From a virus: a DNA stretch of 37,686 bases. The stretch spans positions 1-37,686 of the IMG/VR virus record IMGVR_UViG_3300017971_000512. One strand, given 5' to 3'. Position 1 is the stretch's first letter; the number at the start of each line of letters is the position of its first letter. Below, one piece after another: positions 23,389-30,455 of the stretch. The notes beneath the pieces are model-generated. The model searched no databases and was not told the origin of the DNA. It worked only from the letters and a program-made list of their open reading frames with translations. The translations under genes and the position numbers were made by a program.

Positions 23389-24425
23389 CAAACGCTCTCG
23401 CCACCAGCGACACCCCAGCCACAAAAACCGAACTGGACCTACTCGGCCATGCCCGTGCGATTGGCGCGCTGCAGTCGTTCGCTGAGACCGCGGCGGAGTC
23501 AGACTTGGTGCCAAAGGAATACCGGGGAAAGCCAGGCAACTGCCTAGTGGCCATGCAGTACGGCGCCGAACTGGGCATGGGACCGGTCCGGGCAATGCAA
23601 TCCATATGTGTCATAAACGGCCGCCCGTCACTCTTCGGTGATGCCATGCTGGCCCTGGTAAAAGCGTCGCCACTCTTCGCTGGTATTGTCGAATGCCTCG
23701 ATGGGCAGGGCGAGGCCATGCTCGCCAAATGCACAGTCCACCGGCACAGCGATGCCACCGTGACTCGCACATTCTCTGTATCAGACGCCAAACGCGCACG
23801 GCTGTGGGGCAAAGCTGGCCCCTGGACCGAATACCCGTGGCGGATGCTACAGATGCGTGCCCGGGCCTTCGCGCTGCGTGACCTATTCCCGGATGTCCTG
23901 GCCGGCGTCGCATGTGTGGAAGAGCAGTTGGACATCCCGCAACCGACGGTGACAGCGGCAACGGAATCCCCCAAAACGCTTGCCGACCTGACAACGCACC
24001 TAACAGCCAGCACGGACGCCAAGACGGCACCCAGGACGGGCGCCGGCACGGAGGCGGATGGATCGGACGGTGCGGACACGGAGGCCGCACAGGACGGCAC
24101 GGAGGCCGCTCTGGACTCACCCGTAGACGAACCGAAGGACACGGCAGCGGACGCCGAACGACTGGAGGAGCGGGCAGTGGACGCCGCTACGGGTGAGTTA
24201 TTTGGACCACAGCACCCAGGACCCCGACGCATCGCCGAAAAGATTCGGAAGATGAAAACCGCCAGGCCACTCGAATGCCTCATCCAGGCGATCAAGGACG
24301 ACCCGACGACCGACGAGCGACACCGAGCCGCGCTACTCGAAATCGCGCAGGAACGATTCGACTGGATTACATCGCAGTCGACTGCGAAGCAAAACGCACC
24401 AAAACAGAAAACCCTCCCACGATGA
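23385..24425 (+). CDS. recT: RecT-type single-strand annealing protein
   Basis: This 346-aa protein is the partner of the YqaJ exonuclease. The core is recognisable: LVPKEYRGKPGNCLVAMQYG, AELGMGPVRAMQSICVINGR, PSLFGDAMLALVKASP and EYPWRMLQMRARAFALRDLF, typical of RecT proteins that anneal complementary single strands. After residue 190 comes an Ala/Asp/Thr-rich linker (about 90 residues) and a helical C-terminal domain (EERAVDAATGELFGP onward) that may contact other replication proteins. Such a long acidic linker is unusual for the family. Confidence 0.88.
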   Translation: MTNALATSDTPATKTELDLLGHARAIGALQSFAETAAESDLVPKEYRGKPGNCLVAMQYGAELGMGPVRAMQSICVINGRPSLFGDAMLALVKASPLFAGIVECLDGQGEAMLAKCTVHRHSDATVTRTFSVSDAKRARLWGKAGPWTEYPWRMLQMRARAFALRDLFPDVLAGVACVEEQLDIPQPTVTAATESPKTLADLTTHLTASTDAKTAPRTGAGTEADGSDGADTEAAQDGTEAALDSPVDEPKDTAADAERLEERAVDAATGELFGPQHPGPRRIAEKIRKMKTARPLECLIQAIKDDPTTDERHRAALLEIAQERFDWITSQSTAKQNAPKQKTLPR

Positions 24426-24514
24426 GACAGGCCCATTAGTGGCCGAATCGGCGCGCCCGCCGTCGCGAGGCTTCTCTAAACTGGAGCCAGCGGGCACTTA
24501 GTTACAGGGACTGA

Positions 24515-24520
24515 TACTAT
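24515..24520 (+). promoter_or_regulatory. Extended -10 promoter candidate
   Basis: TG-A-TACTAT at 24512-24520 fits an extended -10 box without a good -35 box. It lies in the 295-base gap between recT and the membrane protein at 24721 and could start transcription of that gene set. Confidence 0.3.
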
Positions 24521-24680
24521 GGCGACACACACCGGCCCGCCCTGGCCGCCAACGGTGGCAACTAGACCCCACCAGCCAAGCCGACGCCGCTTCACCGCCG
24601 GCATGGGTGGCGTAAGTCGTGAGTGCGCCGGCTCATCACCGAGGAACCAACTCCGCGTCGTCGCGGCCCGACGTCCGTAA
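24519..24680 (+). CDS. Possible 53-aa protein in the gap after recT
   Basis: The frame from ATG 24519 to 24680 encodes a Pro/Arg-rich peptide with no recognised motif and only weak ribosome binding sequence (CAGGGA). It fills most of an otherwise empty 295-base interval. Composition is not distinctive, so it may be chance. Confidence 0.25.
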   Translation: MATHTGPPWPPTVATRPHQPSRRRFTAGMGGVSRECAGSSPRNQLRVVAARRP

Positions 24681-24720
24681 CCACGACCGGCCGCACCAAA
24701 CAATCCATAAGGAGACCGTC

Positions 24721-24975
24721 ATGGACGCCGCCACGGTCGTATCCGCTGGACTCATCGGTGCCTGGGTTGGGGCCGGGCTCGCTGTCCTCGGTATCGCCAT
24801 GCTCAGCCGTGGCACACAGGCCGACTGCTGGGAAAACGCCTTCAACCAAGGATTCGAGAAAGGATTCGAGAAAGGGCGAAAATCGGTCATCGACATCCGC
24901 ACCCCGTATGCTCCATTGCAACAGAGGCCTGCCCCTATTCCAGACCCAGACCGTGGCGCCGGACGCGCCACGTAG
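24721..24975 (+). CDS. Small membrane protein (paralogue of 26391-26564)
   Basis: This 84-aa protein follows AAGGAG and has one N-terminal membrane segment (LIGAWVGAGLAVLGIAML). It continues with SRGTQADCWENAFNQGFEKG, a charged amphipathic segment and a proline-rich tail. The layout 'hydrophobic helix - S/T-R-x-x-A-D-x-W - amphipathic G-x-E/x-G-K' is shared with the protein at 26391. Function unknown; a role at the host membrane early in infection is possible. Confidence 0.65.
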   Translation: MDAATVVSAGLIGAWVGAGLAVLGIAMLSRGTQADCWENAFNQGFEKGFEKGRKSVIDIRTPYAPLQQRPAPIPDPDRGAGRAT

Positions 24976-24991
24976 CATTTACCCAAGATAC

Positions 24992-25246
24992 ATGAGCTCG
25001 ACAAGCAGACGGAAGAAACGCAGGGGGCGCAGCAAGGTGGCCGCTCCCCCAACAACTCCTCGGTGCCCGCTGTGCGGCATCCACGGCAAGCCGCTGGGCA
25101 CTGAGGACCTGTACCGCTGCGATCGTTGTGGCGGACTGTTTGACTCGTGCCCTGACGAGGGCGGGACCCACTCGACCTATGATCCGGCTGCGCGGATGAA
25201 GCGGGCCGAAACCAGAAGGGAAAAGCGATATGGCAAGCGCTACTGA
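24992..25246 (+). CDS. Zinc-ribbon protein
   Basis: This 84-aa basic protein has a zinc ribbon, CPLCGIHGKPLG ... YRCDRCGGLFD, followed by a short acidic segment and a basic tail (RREKRYGKRY). The ATG at 24992 is the first sensible start; the frame is open upstream only as a shadow. It overlaps the start of the peptidase gene by 17 bases. Probably binds nucleic acid. Confidence 0.7.
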   Translation: MSSTSRRKKRRGRSKVAAPPTTPRCPLCGIHGKPLGTEDLYRCDRCGGLFDSCPDEGGTHSTYDPAARMKRAETRREKRYGKRY

Positions 25247-25889
25247 CAAAATCGCACGTACTTACGGGCGCGAATACGTGGCCGATACGAGGGACCGCCA
25301 CTATCGGCTGCGCACCCGCCGCACGACGCGCAAGTACCGTTATTGGCGCTGCGGCCAGGTAACGGACCAGGGCGCCGCACCGAATTGCGTCGGCCACGCC
25401 TGGGCCAATTGGCTCGCGGCGTCACCCGTGAGGCAGCGCCCGATTGCGCCCGATGGGATCTATACTTTGGCCCAGTACCACGACGAGTGGGAAGGGCAGG
25501 ATTACGAGGGAACTTCGGTGCGTGGAGCCGCGAAAGTGCTGACCATAACAGGCCATATTTCTGAGTATCGATGGGAATGGCGATTGACGCCTGCCATCGA
25601 ATACCTGCTCGTAAGCGGGCCGCTCGTGCTCGGGGTGAACTGGTACGAGGGGATGGAAGAGCCTGATCTGAAAGGCGTGATACACGCTGATGGAAGGCTG
25701 CTCGGTGGGCATGCCGTGCTGTGCTATGGAGCCAATTGCAGCACCCAGCTGGTCAGCATCCGCAACAGTTGGGGCCGTGGCTGGGGCGACAACGGCAACT
25801 GCCGCATTTCGTTCGCGGATCTCGACCAGTTGCTGAGTGAGGACGGCGAATGCTGCGCGGCTGTGGAATCGCAACCCTCGGCGCAATGA
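25230..25889 (+). CDS. Papain-like cysteine peptidase (C1 family)
   Basis: This 219-aa protein carries all catalytic elements of papain. Gln 47 (oxyanion hole) is six residues before the nucleophile Cys 53 in TDQGAAPNCVGHAWANWL, the spacing of papain. His 161 lies in LLGGHAVLCYG and Asn 179 in IRNSWGRGWGDNG, a near-perfect C1 signature. There is no signal peptide and only a short, basic N-terminal extension of about 40 residues. It stands among early genes, so it probably acts in the host cytoplasm rather than in the virion. Substrate unknown; cleavage of a host protein or phage polyprotein is possible. Confidence 0.9.
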   Translation: MASATDKIARTYGREYVADTRDRHYRLRTRRTTRKYRYWRCGQVTDQGAAPNCVGHAWANWLAASPVRQRPIAPDGIYTLAQYHDEWEGQDYEGTSVRGAAKVLTITGHISEYRWEWRLTPAIEYLLVSGPLVLGVNWYEGMEEPDLKGVIHADGRLLGGHAVLCYGANCSTQLVSIRNSWGRGWGDNGNCRISFADLDQLLSEDGECCAAVESQPSAQ

Positions 25890-25922
25890 GGAAAACAAGG
25901 AGCCTTAGCAGTCGGGTGTGTA

Positions 25923-25968
25923 GCAGTGGAAGACGGGAGATTTGAACCCGTCTCCCGTCGACCGCTGC
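25923..25968 (+). repeat. Strong composite hairpin before a gene
   Basis: GACGGGAGA (25932-25940) pairs perfectly with TCTCCCGTC (25951-25959). Outside a small 2x2 internal loop, GCAGTGG (25923-25929) pairs with CCGCTGC (25962-25968) with one G-U wobble. It stands 21 bases before ATG 25989. No T-tract follows, so it is more likely a protein-binding or mRNA-processing site than a terminator. Confidence 0.65.
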
Positions 25969-25988
25969 GACAGACGGAGAGAACGAGG

Positions 25989-26180
25989 ATGATTTGGAGT
26001 GACGACCGGATCCTGGTGTGCGGCCACGAGTGGCACAACGCAACAGACGTCACCACGGCAGGCCCAGTGCACCGGTTGGAGGATGTCGTCGAGGCGGGCG
26101 GGCGTGTCCCCGAGTTTGTGACTGGAACATTCAGGCCGTTCACTGAATCACGAAGGGATTGGGACATTGACCATCCATGA
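25989..26180 (+). CDS. Small early protein, unknown
   Basis: This 63-aa protein starts after GAACGAGG. It is acidic with a Trp/His-containing middle (ILVCGHEWHNATDVT) and no recognised motif. Its TGA overlaps the beginning of the next frame by 14 bases. A longer upstream extension to 25926 would run through the hairpin and is unlikely. Confidence 0.5.
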   Translation: MIWSDDRILVCGHEWHNATDVTTAGPVHRLEDVVEAGGRVPEFVTGTFRPFTESRRDWDIDHP

Positions 26181-26394
26181 AAAGCTAGCCGCGGAACGAT
26201 TCAAGCAGCTCGTGGCGATTCAGAAGCGATGCCAGCGACAGATGGCCATGCTTCAGCGGCTGGAATGGGTCATGATCAGGCTTACGGATAGCGGTGAGCA
26301 TGTCGGGCATTGCCCCGCGTGCATGCGGCGAGAGACCGAAGGGCACACGGCGGACTGTGAGTTGGCCGCACTGTTACGGGAGAACGAACCATGA
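26167..26394 (+). CDS. Small helical protein with zinc-binding C-H-C motif
   Basis: This protein of up to 75 aa begins at a TTG (26167). An amphipathic helix (FKQLVAIQKRCQRQMAMLQR) is followed by HCPACMRRETEGHTADCELAALL. The C-x2-C ... G-H-x-x-D-C pattern with 'LAALL' is frequent in tiny phage proteins and probably binds one zinc ion. Its stop overlaps the start of the next membrane protein (ATGA). Confidence 0.6.
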   Translation: MTIHEKLAAERFKQLVAIQKRCQRQMAMLQRLEWVMIRLTDSGEHVGHCPACMRRETEGHTADCELAALLRENEP

Positions 26395-26564
26395 CCGCAC
26401 TCTACTGTTTGGCCAGCGCGATCGGCGGTGCTGGCCTGGCTTTGATCGGGCTCGCGATCCTTACGGCGGGCAGCCGAGCAGACGACTGGAGCGAGGTGTG
26501 GAACGCTGGCTATGAGGCCGGAAAAGCTGATGCCATGGAGGCAGTGTGGTCAGGCGAGCCGTGA
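26391..26564 (+). CDS. Small membrane protein (paralogue of 24721-24975)
   Basis: This 57-aa frame has one membrane segment (IGGAGLALIGLAILTAG) followed by SRADDWSEVWNAGYEAGKAD. The layout is the same as in the protein at 24721, including the S-R-x-x-A-D-x-W junction and a Gly-containing amphipathic end. It overlaps the preceding stop by four bases. The paralogy supports both as real genes. Function unknown. Confidence 0.6.
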   Translation: MTALYCLASAIGGAGLALIGLAILTAGSRADDWSEVWNAGYEAGKADAMEAVWSGEP

Positions 26565-26620
26565 CATCAACCCAACTGCGGCCCGTGGAGCCGCGGCTAT
26601 TGGGTCGAATGAATGGACGT

Positions 26621-26650
26621 TGGCTATGGCTATGGCTATGGCTATGGCTG
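26621..26650 (+). repeat. Hexanucleotide tandem repeat (TGGCTA)
   Basis: Four copies of TGGCTA plus TGGCTG stand in tandem just upstream of the replication gene. Each contains ATG across unit boundaries. The repeat lies before the GGAGGA site of ATG 26666 and could vary in length by slippage, which might alter spacing or upstream starts. Confidence 0.8.
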
Positions 26651-26665
26651 ATGGAGGATGGAACT

Positions 26666-27709
26666 ATGGCCGACTATCCGACACGCCCGCCGTATTTTGC
26701 CGCCAAGGCCATCCGCTTAATGGCCAAGACCTGCCTAGCAAATGACATCGGACCGGAGGCAGTATGCCTTTTGACGATGATCGCTCAACAGGAAGATTCG
26801 AAGCGGTATCGCGGCGCGGTGCGATTTTACAACGAGCAGTTGATGCCACTCGTGGGGACCAGGCGCTTCAAAACCTTGGCTGCCTGGCGCCAGCGGGCAA
26901 TCGATGCTGGGTGGCTACACTACGAGAGCCGCGGGCACCAGTCCGGGCTCTACTGGGTGACCGTACCGGAGTCCGCTCTGGGGCTCGAAGACGCCCCCCT
27001 TGACGAGAACCCGGACGAACTTCGATGCGACGCCCAATGGGCGCAAAGCGCCCATGAGTGCGCCCATGGGAACGATTCCCAATGGGCGGAAAGCGCCCAT
27101 CGGAAGGCGGATGACAATGCGCAGGATAAGGCCCAATGGGCGCAAAGCGCCCATGGTAGCGCCCATGGTAGCGCCCATGGTAGCGCCCATGAGTGCGCCC
27201 ATGAGTGCGCCCATGAGGGCGCCCAACTATCTTACCTAAGACCTATACCTATACCTAAAGATAAATGCGCATCTGCTGCGCAGACTGCGCAGAAATCCAA
27301 ATTGGCTGCGCAGACGATCAGGGCCGGGTTCGCCGACTTCTGGAACGACGTCACGCCGAAGGTTGGCAGGCAGCGTGCCGAGAAGCACTACGCCACGGCC
27401 GTCCGTCTACTGGCCAAGGACCACGACGACCCGATCGCCGAAATGGCTCGCCGGTGGCAGGTCTACAAGGCATCAGGCCGCGGTCAGGGGGAGTACGCCT
27501 GGGAACCCTGCGCCTGGCTCCGGGAGCACTACGACGATGACCAGGCGGCCTGGCGGGATCGGAACGGACGTCCGCCGGTCGCACATGAGGATCGGCCGGA
27601 AGATCCAAAGGTGGCTCGTCGCCGCGCGGAATTCCGGGCGCTCCACCCTGAGCGATACGGAAACGAGCAGAGCGTGCAGCCGGCCGGCAAGGGCCGACGA
27701 GCCAACTGA
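26666..27709 (+). CDS. Phage replication initiator, lambda O-like
   Basis: This 347-aa protein (ATG 26666 after GGAGGA) starts with a winged-helix domain (RPPYFAAKAIRLMAKTCLAN, through FKTLAAWRQRAIDAGWLHYE) of the kind in phage replisome organisers. The middle is low-complexity, with repeated SAHG/CAHE units encoded by DNA repeats (27037-27224). The C-terminal domain (FADFWNDVTPKVGRQRAEKH, then EYAWEPCAWLREHYDDDQAAW) resembles the region by which such initiators recruit helicase. Repeats followed by an AT-rich stretch inside the initiator gene are exactly how lambda O carries its origin. The frame is open upstream to 26546 but that part is repetitive. Confidence 0.75.
   Translation: MADYPTRPPYFAAKAIRLMAKTCLANDIGPEAVCLLTMIAQQEDSKRYRGAVRFYNEQLMPLVGTRRFKTLAAWRQRAIDAGWLHYESRGHQSGLYWVTVPESALGLEDAPLDENPDELRCDAQWAQSAHECAHGNDSQWAESAHRKADDNAQDKAQWAQSAHGSAHGSAHGSAHECAHECAHEGAQLSYLRPIPIPKDKCASAAQTAQKSKLAAQTIRAGFADFWNDVTPKVGRQRAEKHYATAVRLLAKDHDDPIAEMARRWQVYKASGRGQGEYAWEPCAWLREHYDDDQAAWRDRNGRPPVAHEDRPEDPKVARRRAEFRALHPERYGNEQSVQPAGKGRRAN
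27037..27313 (+). repeat. Candidate replication origin: iterons, AT-rich stretch, palindromes
   Basis: Three copies of ATGGGCGCAAAGCGCCCAT, a perfect 8-bp dyad around AAA, lie at 27037, 27082 (one mismatch) and 27136. Six 12-bp tandem units (three GCGCCCATGGTA, two GCGCCCATGAGT, one GCGCCCATGAGG) fill 27147-27218. An AT-rich run (27225-27267) follows, and then three copies of the palindrome CTGCGCAG (27276, 27285, 27306). All are inside the initiator gene. Confidence 0.65.
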
Positions 27710-27723
27710 GCTAGGAGGGGACG

Positions 27724-27936
27724 ATGAATGAGCCCACCAAGTCCGAATACGAGGCGTATCGAAACGGCGCCATCCTTCAGGCCGTGCTGAAGCGAGTCAA
27801 ATTCCTTGAGCAGTACACAGGCGACCACGAATTTCATCGTGGCTGTCGATTGGCAGCGTCGTTGATTCGTCACGACATCAACCGTGCACGTCAACTGATA
27901 CCAACGAAGCCGCCCGCGGCGGGGGGGGAACGATGA
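27724..27936 (+). CDS. Small helical protein, unknown
   Basis: This 70-aa protein starts after AGGAGGGG. It is helical and basic (ILQAVLKRVKFLEQYTGDHE, then RLAASLIRHDINRARQL). No known domain. It is the first of a series of tiny genes with four-base overlaps behind the replication gene. Confidence 0.6.
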   Translation: MNEPTKSEYEAYRNGAILQAVLKRVKFLEQYTGDHEFHRGCRLAASLIRHDINRARQLIPTKPPAAGGER

Positions 27937-28145
27937 GTGATAAGTGCAGCGGCTGCGGCGCATACACGTTCGCTGAGTGCGTCTGTTATGCACCGACGCA
28001 ATTGCGGGCGCTAGCCGAAGTCGACGAGGATAATGCGGAACTGTTCGAGCAAATCGCCGACGAGATCGAGCGGTTGCGGGCCATCGTCGCCAACATCACC
28101 GAGGAAGCCGCGCGTGCGGCGAGGGGAGAAAACGATGAGTGCTGA
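27933..28145 (+). CDS. Small zinc-knuckle/helix protein
   Basis: This 70-aa protein has cysteines CSGCGAYTFAECVCY at the start that could bind zinc, followed by a long acidic helix (NAELFEQIADEIERLRAIVA). It overlaps its neighbours at both ends. Unknown function. Confidence 0.6.
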   Translation: MSDKCSGCGAYTFAECVCYAPTQLRALAEVDEDNAELFEQIADEIERLRAIVANITEEAARAARGENDEC

Positions 28146-28380
28146 CAACTACATCGTGACTCGCTACCTCGACGACGGTCACCGTCGAGTCGGCTGGTAT
28201 TGGGCCATGGGCTCGGCATCCGACCCCGAACGTCGACTCGACGACCGTGACTTCCACTGGGGACCGTTCGCCACACGCGAACGCGCCATAACCCACGCCT
28301 ACGAAGAGCTATCGGTCATCGAGTACGGAGTCTGGGAAGACCCACCACCTGGAGGTACGGATGATGAGGAGGGCGAGTGA
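28135..28380 (+). CDS. Small conserved-looking phage protein (MSADNY family)
   Basis: This 81-aa protein opens with MSADNYIVTRYLDDGHRRVG, a start seen in a widespread family of small phage and bacterial proteins of unknown function. It is acidic with several Trp residues (WYWAMGS, DFHWGPF). The start overlaps the preceding gene by 11 bases, and its stop overlaps the next ATG by one base. Confidence 0.65.
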   Translation: MSADNYIVTRYLDDGHRRVGWYWAMGSASDPERRLDDRDFHWGPFATRERAITHAYEELSVIEYGVWEDPPPGGTDDEEGE

Positions 28381-28526
28381 TGGAACAATGTGCTTCGTGT
28401 GGCGACACAGAAAGCGACCTACAGGCGTGTGCTGGCTGCGGCCTGTTGTTTTGTTATGAGTGCATCGAGTGGTGCCACGACGAGGATGACGAGCCGAACG
28501 GCGATTGGTATTGCGAGAACTGTTAA
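28380..28526 (+). CDS. PHD-finger-like mini-protein
   Basis: This 48-aa frame encodes CASCG, ACAGCG, CYECIEWC and ends in GDWYCENC. The order C-x2-C, C-x2-C, C-x2-C, W-x-C-x2-C and the Trp before the last pair match a PHD finger, with Cys where His is usual. It overlaps the previous stop by one base. PHD fingers are mainly eukaryotic; in phages a protein-binding zinc finger is the safest reading. Confidence 0.55.
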   Translation: MEQCASCGDTESDLQACAGCGLLFCYECIEWCHDEDDEPNGDWYCENC

Positions 28527-28555
28527 CGCCGCAGAAGCGGCTCGGAGTATGGATC

Positions 28556-29011
28556 ATGGCGATTAGCTTCATCGTGTACGGCATGCCGCAAACTGCCGGC
28601 AGTAAGCGTGCGTTTCCGTTCCACCGTAAGGATGGCTCGCAAGGTGTGCGTGTCACCGACGACAACCCCAGGACAAAAAACTGGCAAGCGTGTGTCCGAG
28701 ACGCAGCGGTGAAAGTGTTTCAGCACGAGCTGATGTCAGGGCCGCTTTTCATGGAGTTGCGGTTTGTTTTACCTCGTCCGAAAGGTCACTTCGGGACCGG
28801 TCGGAATGCCACGAAACTCAAAGCCAGTGCGCCTGCCTGGCCCGACAAAAAACCAGACTGCACCAAACTCGTGCGTGCTGTTGAGGATGCACTGACCGGT
28901 ATCGTCTGGCGTGACGACGCGCAAATCGTCAACCAGTTCGTCGAGAAGCAGTACGGCGAACCGGCACGCGTCGAAATCCTAATCGGAGCAATGAATGGGC
29001 ACGAGGCCTGA
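28556..29011 (+). CDS. rusA: RusA-type Holliday junction resolvase
   Basis: This 151-aa protein should cut Holliday junctions during phage recombination or before packaging. The opening FIVYGMPQTAGSKRAF and the C-terminal block KKPDCTKLVRAVEDALTGIV, then WRDDAQIV, contain the conserved Asp residues (D101, D111, D120, D121) that bind metal in RusA. ATG 28556 follows CGGAG; the frame opens at 28505. It closes the early region begun by YqaJ and RecT. Confidence 0.85.
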   Translation: MAISFIVYGMPQTAGSKRAFPFHRKDGSQGVRVTDDNPRTKNWQACVRDAAVKVFQHELMSGPLFMELRFVLPRPKGHFGTGRNATKLKASAPAWPDKKPDCTKLVRAVEDALTGIVWRDDAQIVNQFVEKQYGEPARVEILIGAMNGHEA

Positions 29012-29501
29012 TCTTGTACTTCCTGACCCAGCTGAGCAGCTCATCTACCGCGCCAACGTCGGCCTATTCCGACCCGCCGTCGCCGCAATTGTTCGGTCCA
29101 AACACTTCCCGCCCAACCCGTTCTCCTCCCCTTCCTCCCCTACTAGCCGAGGTCTCATCATGCACAACGGCCACCCCCCGACCATCCAGTTTCCCGACGT
29201 CCTCGCGCAAAAGCGCCACGCTCAAGCCCAAGTAAACAATCTCGTCATCCAAAGCGCCGCGCAAAACCTCGCCGCGCTCGTCCACAAGATCCCTGATCGC
29301 CGGGTCGACGAGTCCGACCAAAGCTATCTCCTACGTGTCACACCACACACCCAAGCTCTCGCCGCCCTGTCCCATCACGCCACCCTCACGCTCCTCGACC
29401 AGCTTGGCGTAATCAAAATACAACGCCCAACCGAAAGCACCGACAACCCGCCACCCGCACCGCCAACCGCGCCACCGCCACCGGTGCCACCGTTATCGTG
29501 A
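28995..29501 (+). CDS. Unknown protein with proline-rich tail
   Basis: This protein (up to 168 aa) overlaps the end of rusA by 17 bases. The part from residue 56 onward (MHNGHPPTIQFPDVLAQKRH) is helical, and the last 25 residues are Pro-rich (PPPAPPTAPPPPVPPL). An internal ATG at 29160 is an alternative start, because C-ending codons typical of the late genes only become dominant shortly before it. Function unknown. Confidence 0.5.
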   Translation: MGTRPDLVLPDPAEQLIYRANVGLFRPAVAAIVRSKHFPPNPFSSPSSPTSRGLIMHNGHPPTIQFPDVLAQKRHAQAQVNNLVIQSAAQNLAALVHKIPDRRVDESDQSYLLRVTPHTQALAALSHHATLTLLDQLGVIKIQRPTESTDNPPPAPPTAPPPPVPPLS

Positions 29502-29854
29502 AAAACCGACCTTATGCCCCAACAAAAGCCGCCGACCAACTCGGCCGATTCGTAGCCGTTGCTGCCTCCCGCGGACTTTGGCCCCAAATACGACTGGCTA
29601 TCGACCGCGCAGAGGCCAAGATGCACGGTGGTCCACTCGCCAATGGACAATCGGTCCCGCTGGATCATCCGGCCCTCGGACTCTCTCGTTACATCGTCCG
29701 CCGCCTCCGATTCCACCACATCGCTACCATCGAGGACCTCGAACACGAAGAGGAGGATTACCTCGCCACGCTGAAGGGCCTCGATGAGGCCGACCGCTGC
29801 CAGATTCGCACTGCCATCGCCAAATATCACGATACCGAAAAAAAACTGCCCTAA
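29498..29854 (+). CDS. Small protein with alpha-CTD/HhH-like C-terminus
   Basis: This 118-aa protein starts at a GTG overlapping the previous stop. The C-terminal stretch LRFHHIATIEDLEHEEEDYL and ATLKGLDEADRCQIRTAI reads like the helix-hairpin-helix fold of the RNA polymerase alpha C-terminal domain ('I-x-T-x-x-D-L ... L-x-x-l-x-g-l'). This could mean DNA binding or mimicry of alpha-CTD, perhaps in late gene control. The similarity is by eye and needs a profile search. Confidence 0.55.
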   Translation: MKNRPYAPTKAADQLGRFVAVAASRGLWPQIRLAIDRAEAKMHGGPLANGQSVPLDHPALGLSRYIVRRLRFHHIATIEDLEHEEEDYLATLKGLDEADRCQIRTAIAKYHDTEKKLP

Positions 29855-29894
29855 TTGCGTTCCCCTATTTCCCGATTTCCGTATCGTGGGAGTA

Positions 29895-30455
29895 ATGCAG
29901 CCCCCCAATACTCGGTATCTCCGCGACGCCCTGCCCGAAATCCAAGACGGTGACTTGCTGCTATTCCGTCGCCGCCGCAGTCCAATTGCCCGCCTGGGCC
30001 GCGGCCTTTACTGCCACGCTGCCATGGTCATCTGGACCCACGGCCTCCCGATGATCGCAGAAATGCGCTGGTCCGGCGGCCGGCTCGTCACCCTCGAAAG
30101 CCAGGTGATCCGCTACCCAGCCCGCGTCGACCACTACGCCGCCAACGCCACCGCCAACACCGCCTGGTCGCCTCACCGGGCCGTCCGCCACATGCTCCGT
30201 ACCGCCGGCCGCCCGTACAATTGGCTCGGCATTCTGGCCGCCGTCGCCCGCCGGCTCCCCGGCCTCCGCCTCATCCTCCCGCCGGATATCGACGACTCCG
30301 CGACCAACCGGCGGCCATTGTTTTGCTCGCAGGCCGTTGCCTGGGCCTCGCGCGCCGCTGGCGTCGATCCCGTCCCCAACCTCGCCGACCGCGCGACCGA
30401 ACCATGCGACCTCGCCCGCTCTACCTTTTACGCCTACCGATGCACGCTCGTCTAA
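29895..30455 (+). CDS. YiiX/permuted NlpC-P60-like peptidase
   Basis: This 186-aa protein matches circularly permuted papain-like enzymes. QDGDLLLFRRRRSPIARLGR is the usual entry motif, His 41 in YCHAAMVI is the catalytic base and Cys 144 in LFCSQAVAWASRAAGV the nucleophile. Such enzymes cleave cell-wall peptides or amide/ester bonds in lipids. It stands at the head of the late accessory block, ahead of membrane proteins, so an endolysin or wall-modifying role is plausible. ATG 29895 follows GGGAGT. Confidence 0.75.
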   Translation: MQPPNTRYLRDALPEIQDGDLLLFRRRRSPIARLGRGLYCHAAMVIWTHGLPMIAEMRWSGGRLVTLESQVIRYPARVDHYAANATANTAWSPHRAVRHMLRTAGRPYNWLGILAAVARRLPGLRLILPPDIDDSATNRRPLFCSQAVAWASRAAGVDPVPNLADRATEPCDLARSTFYAYRCTLV

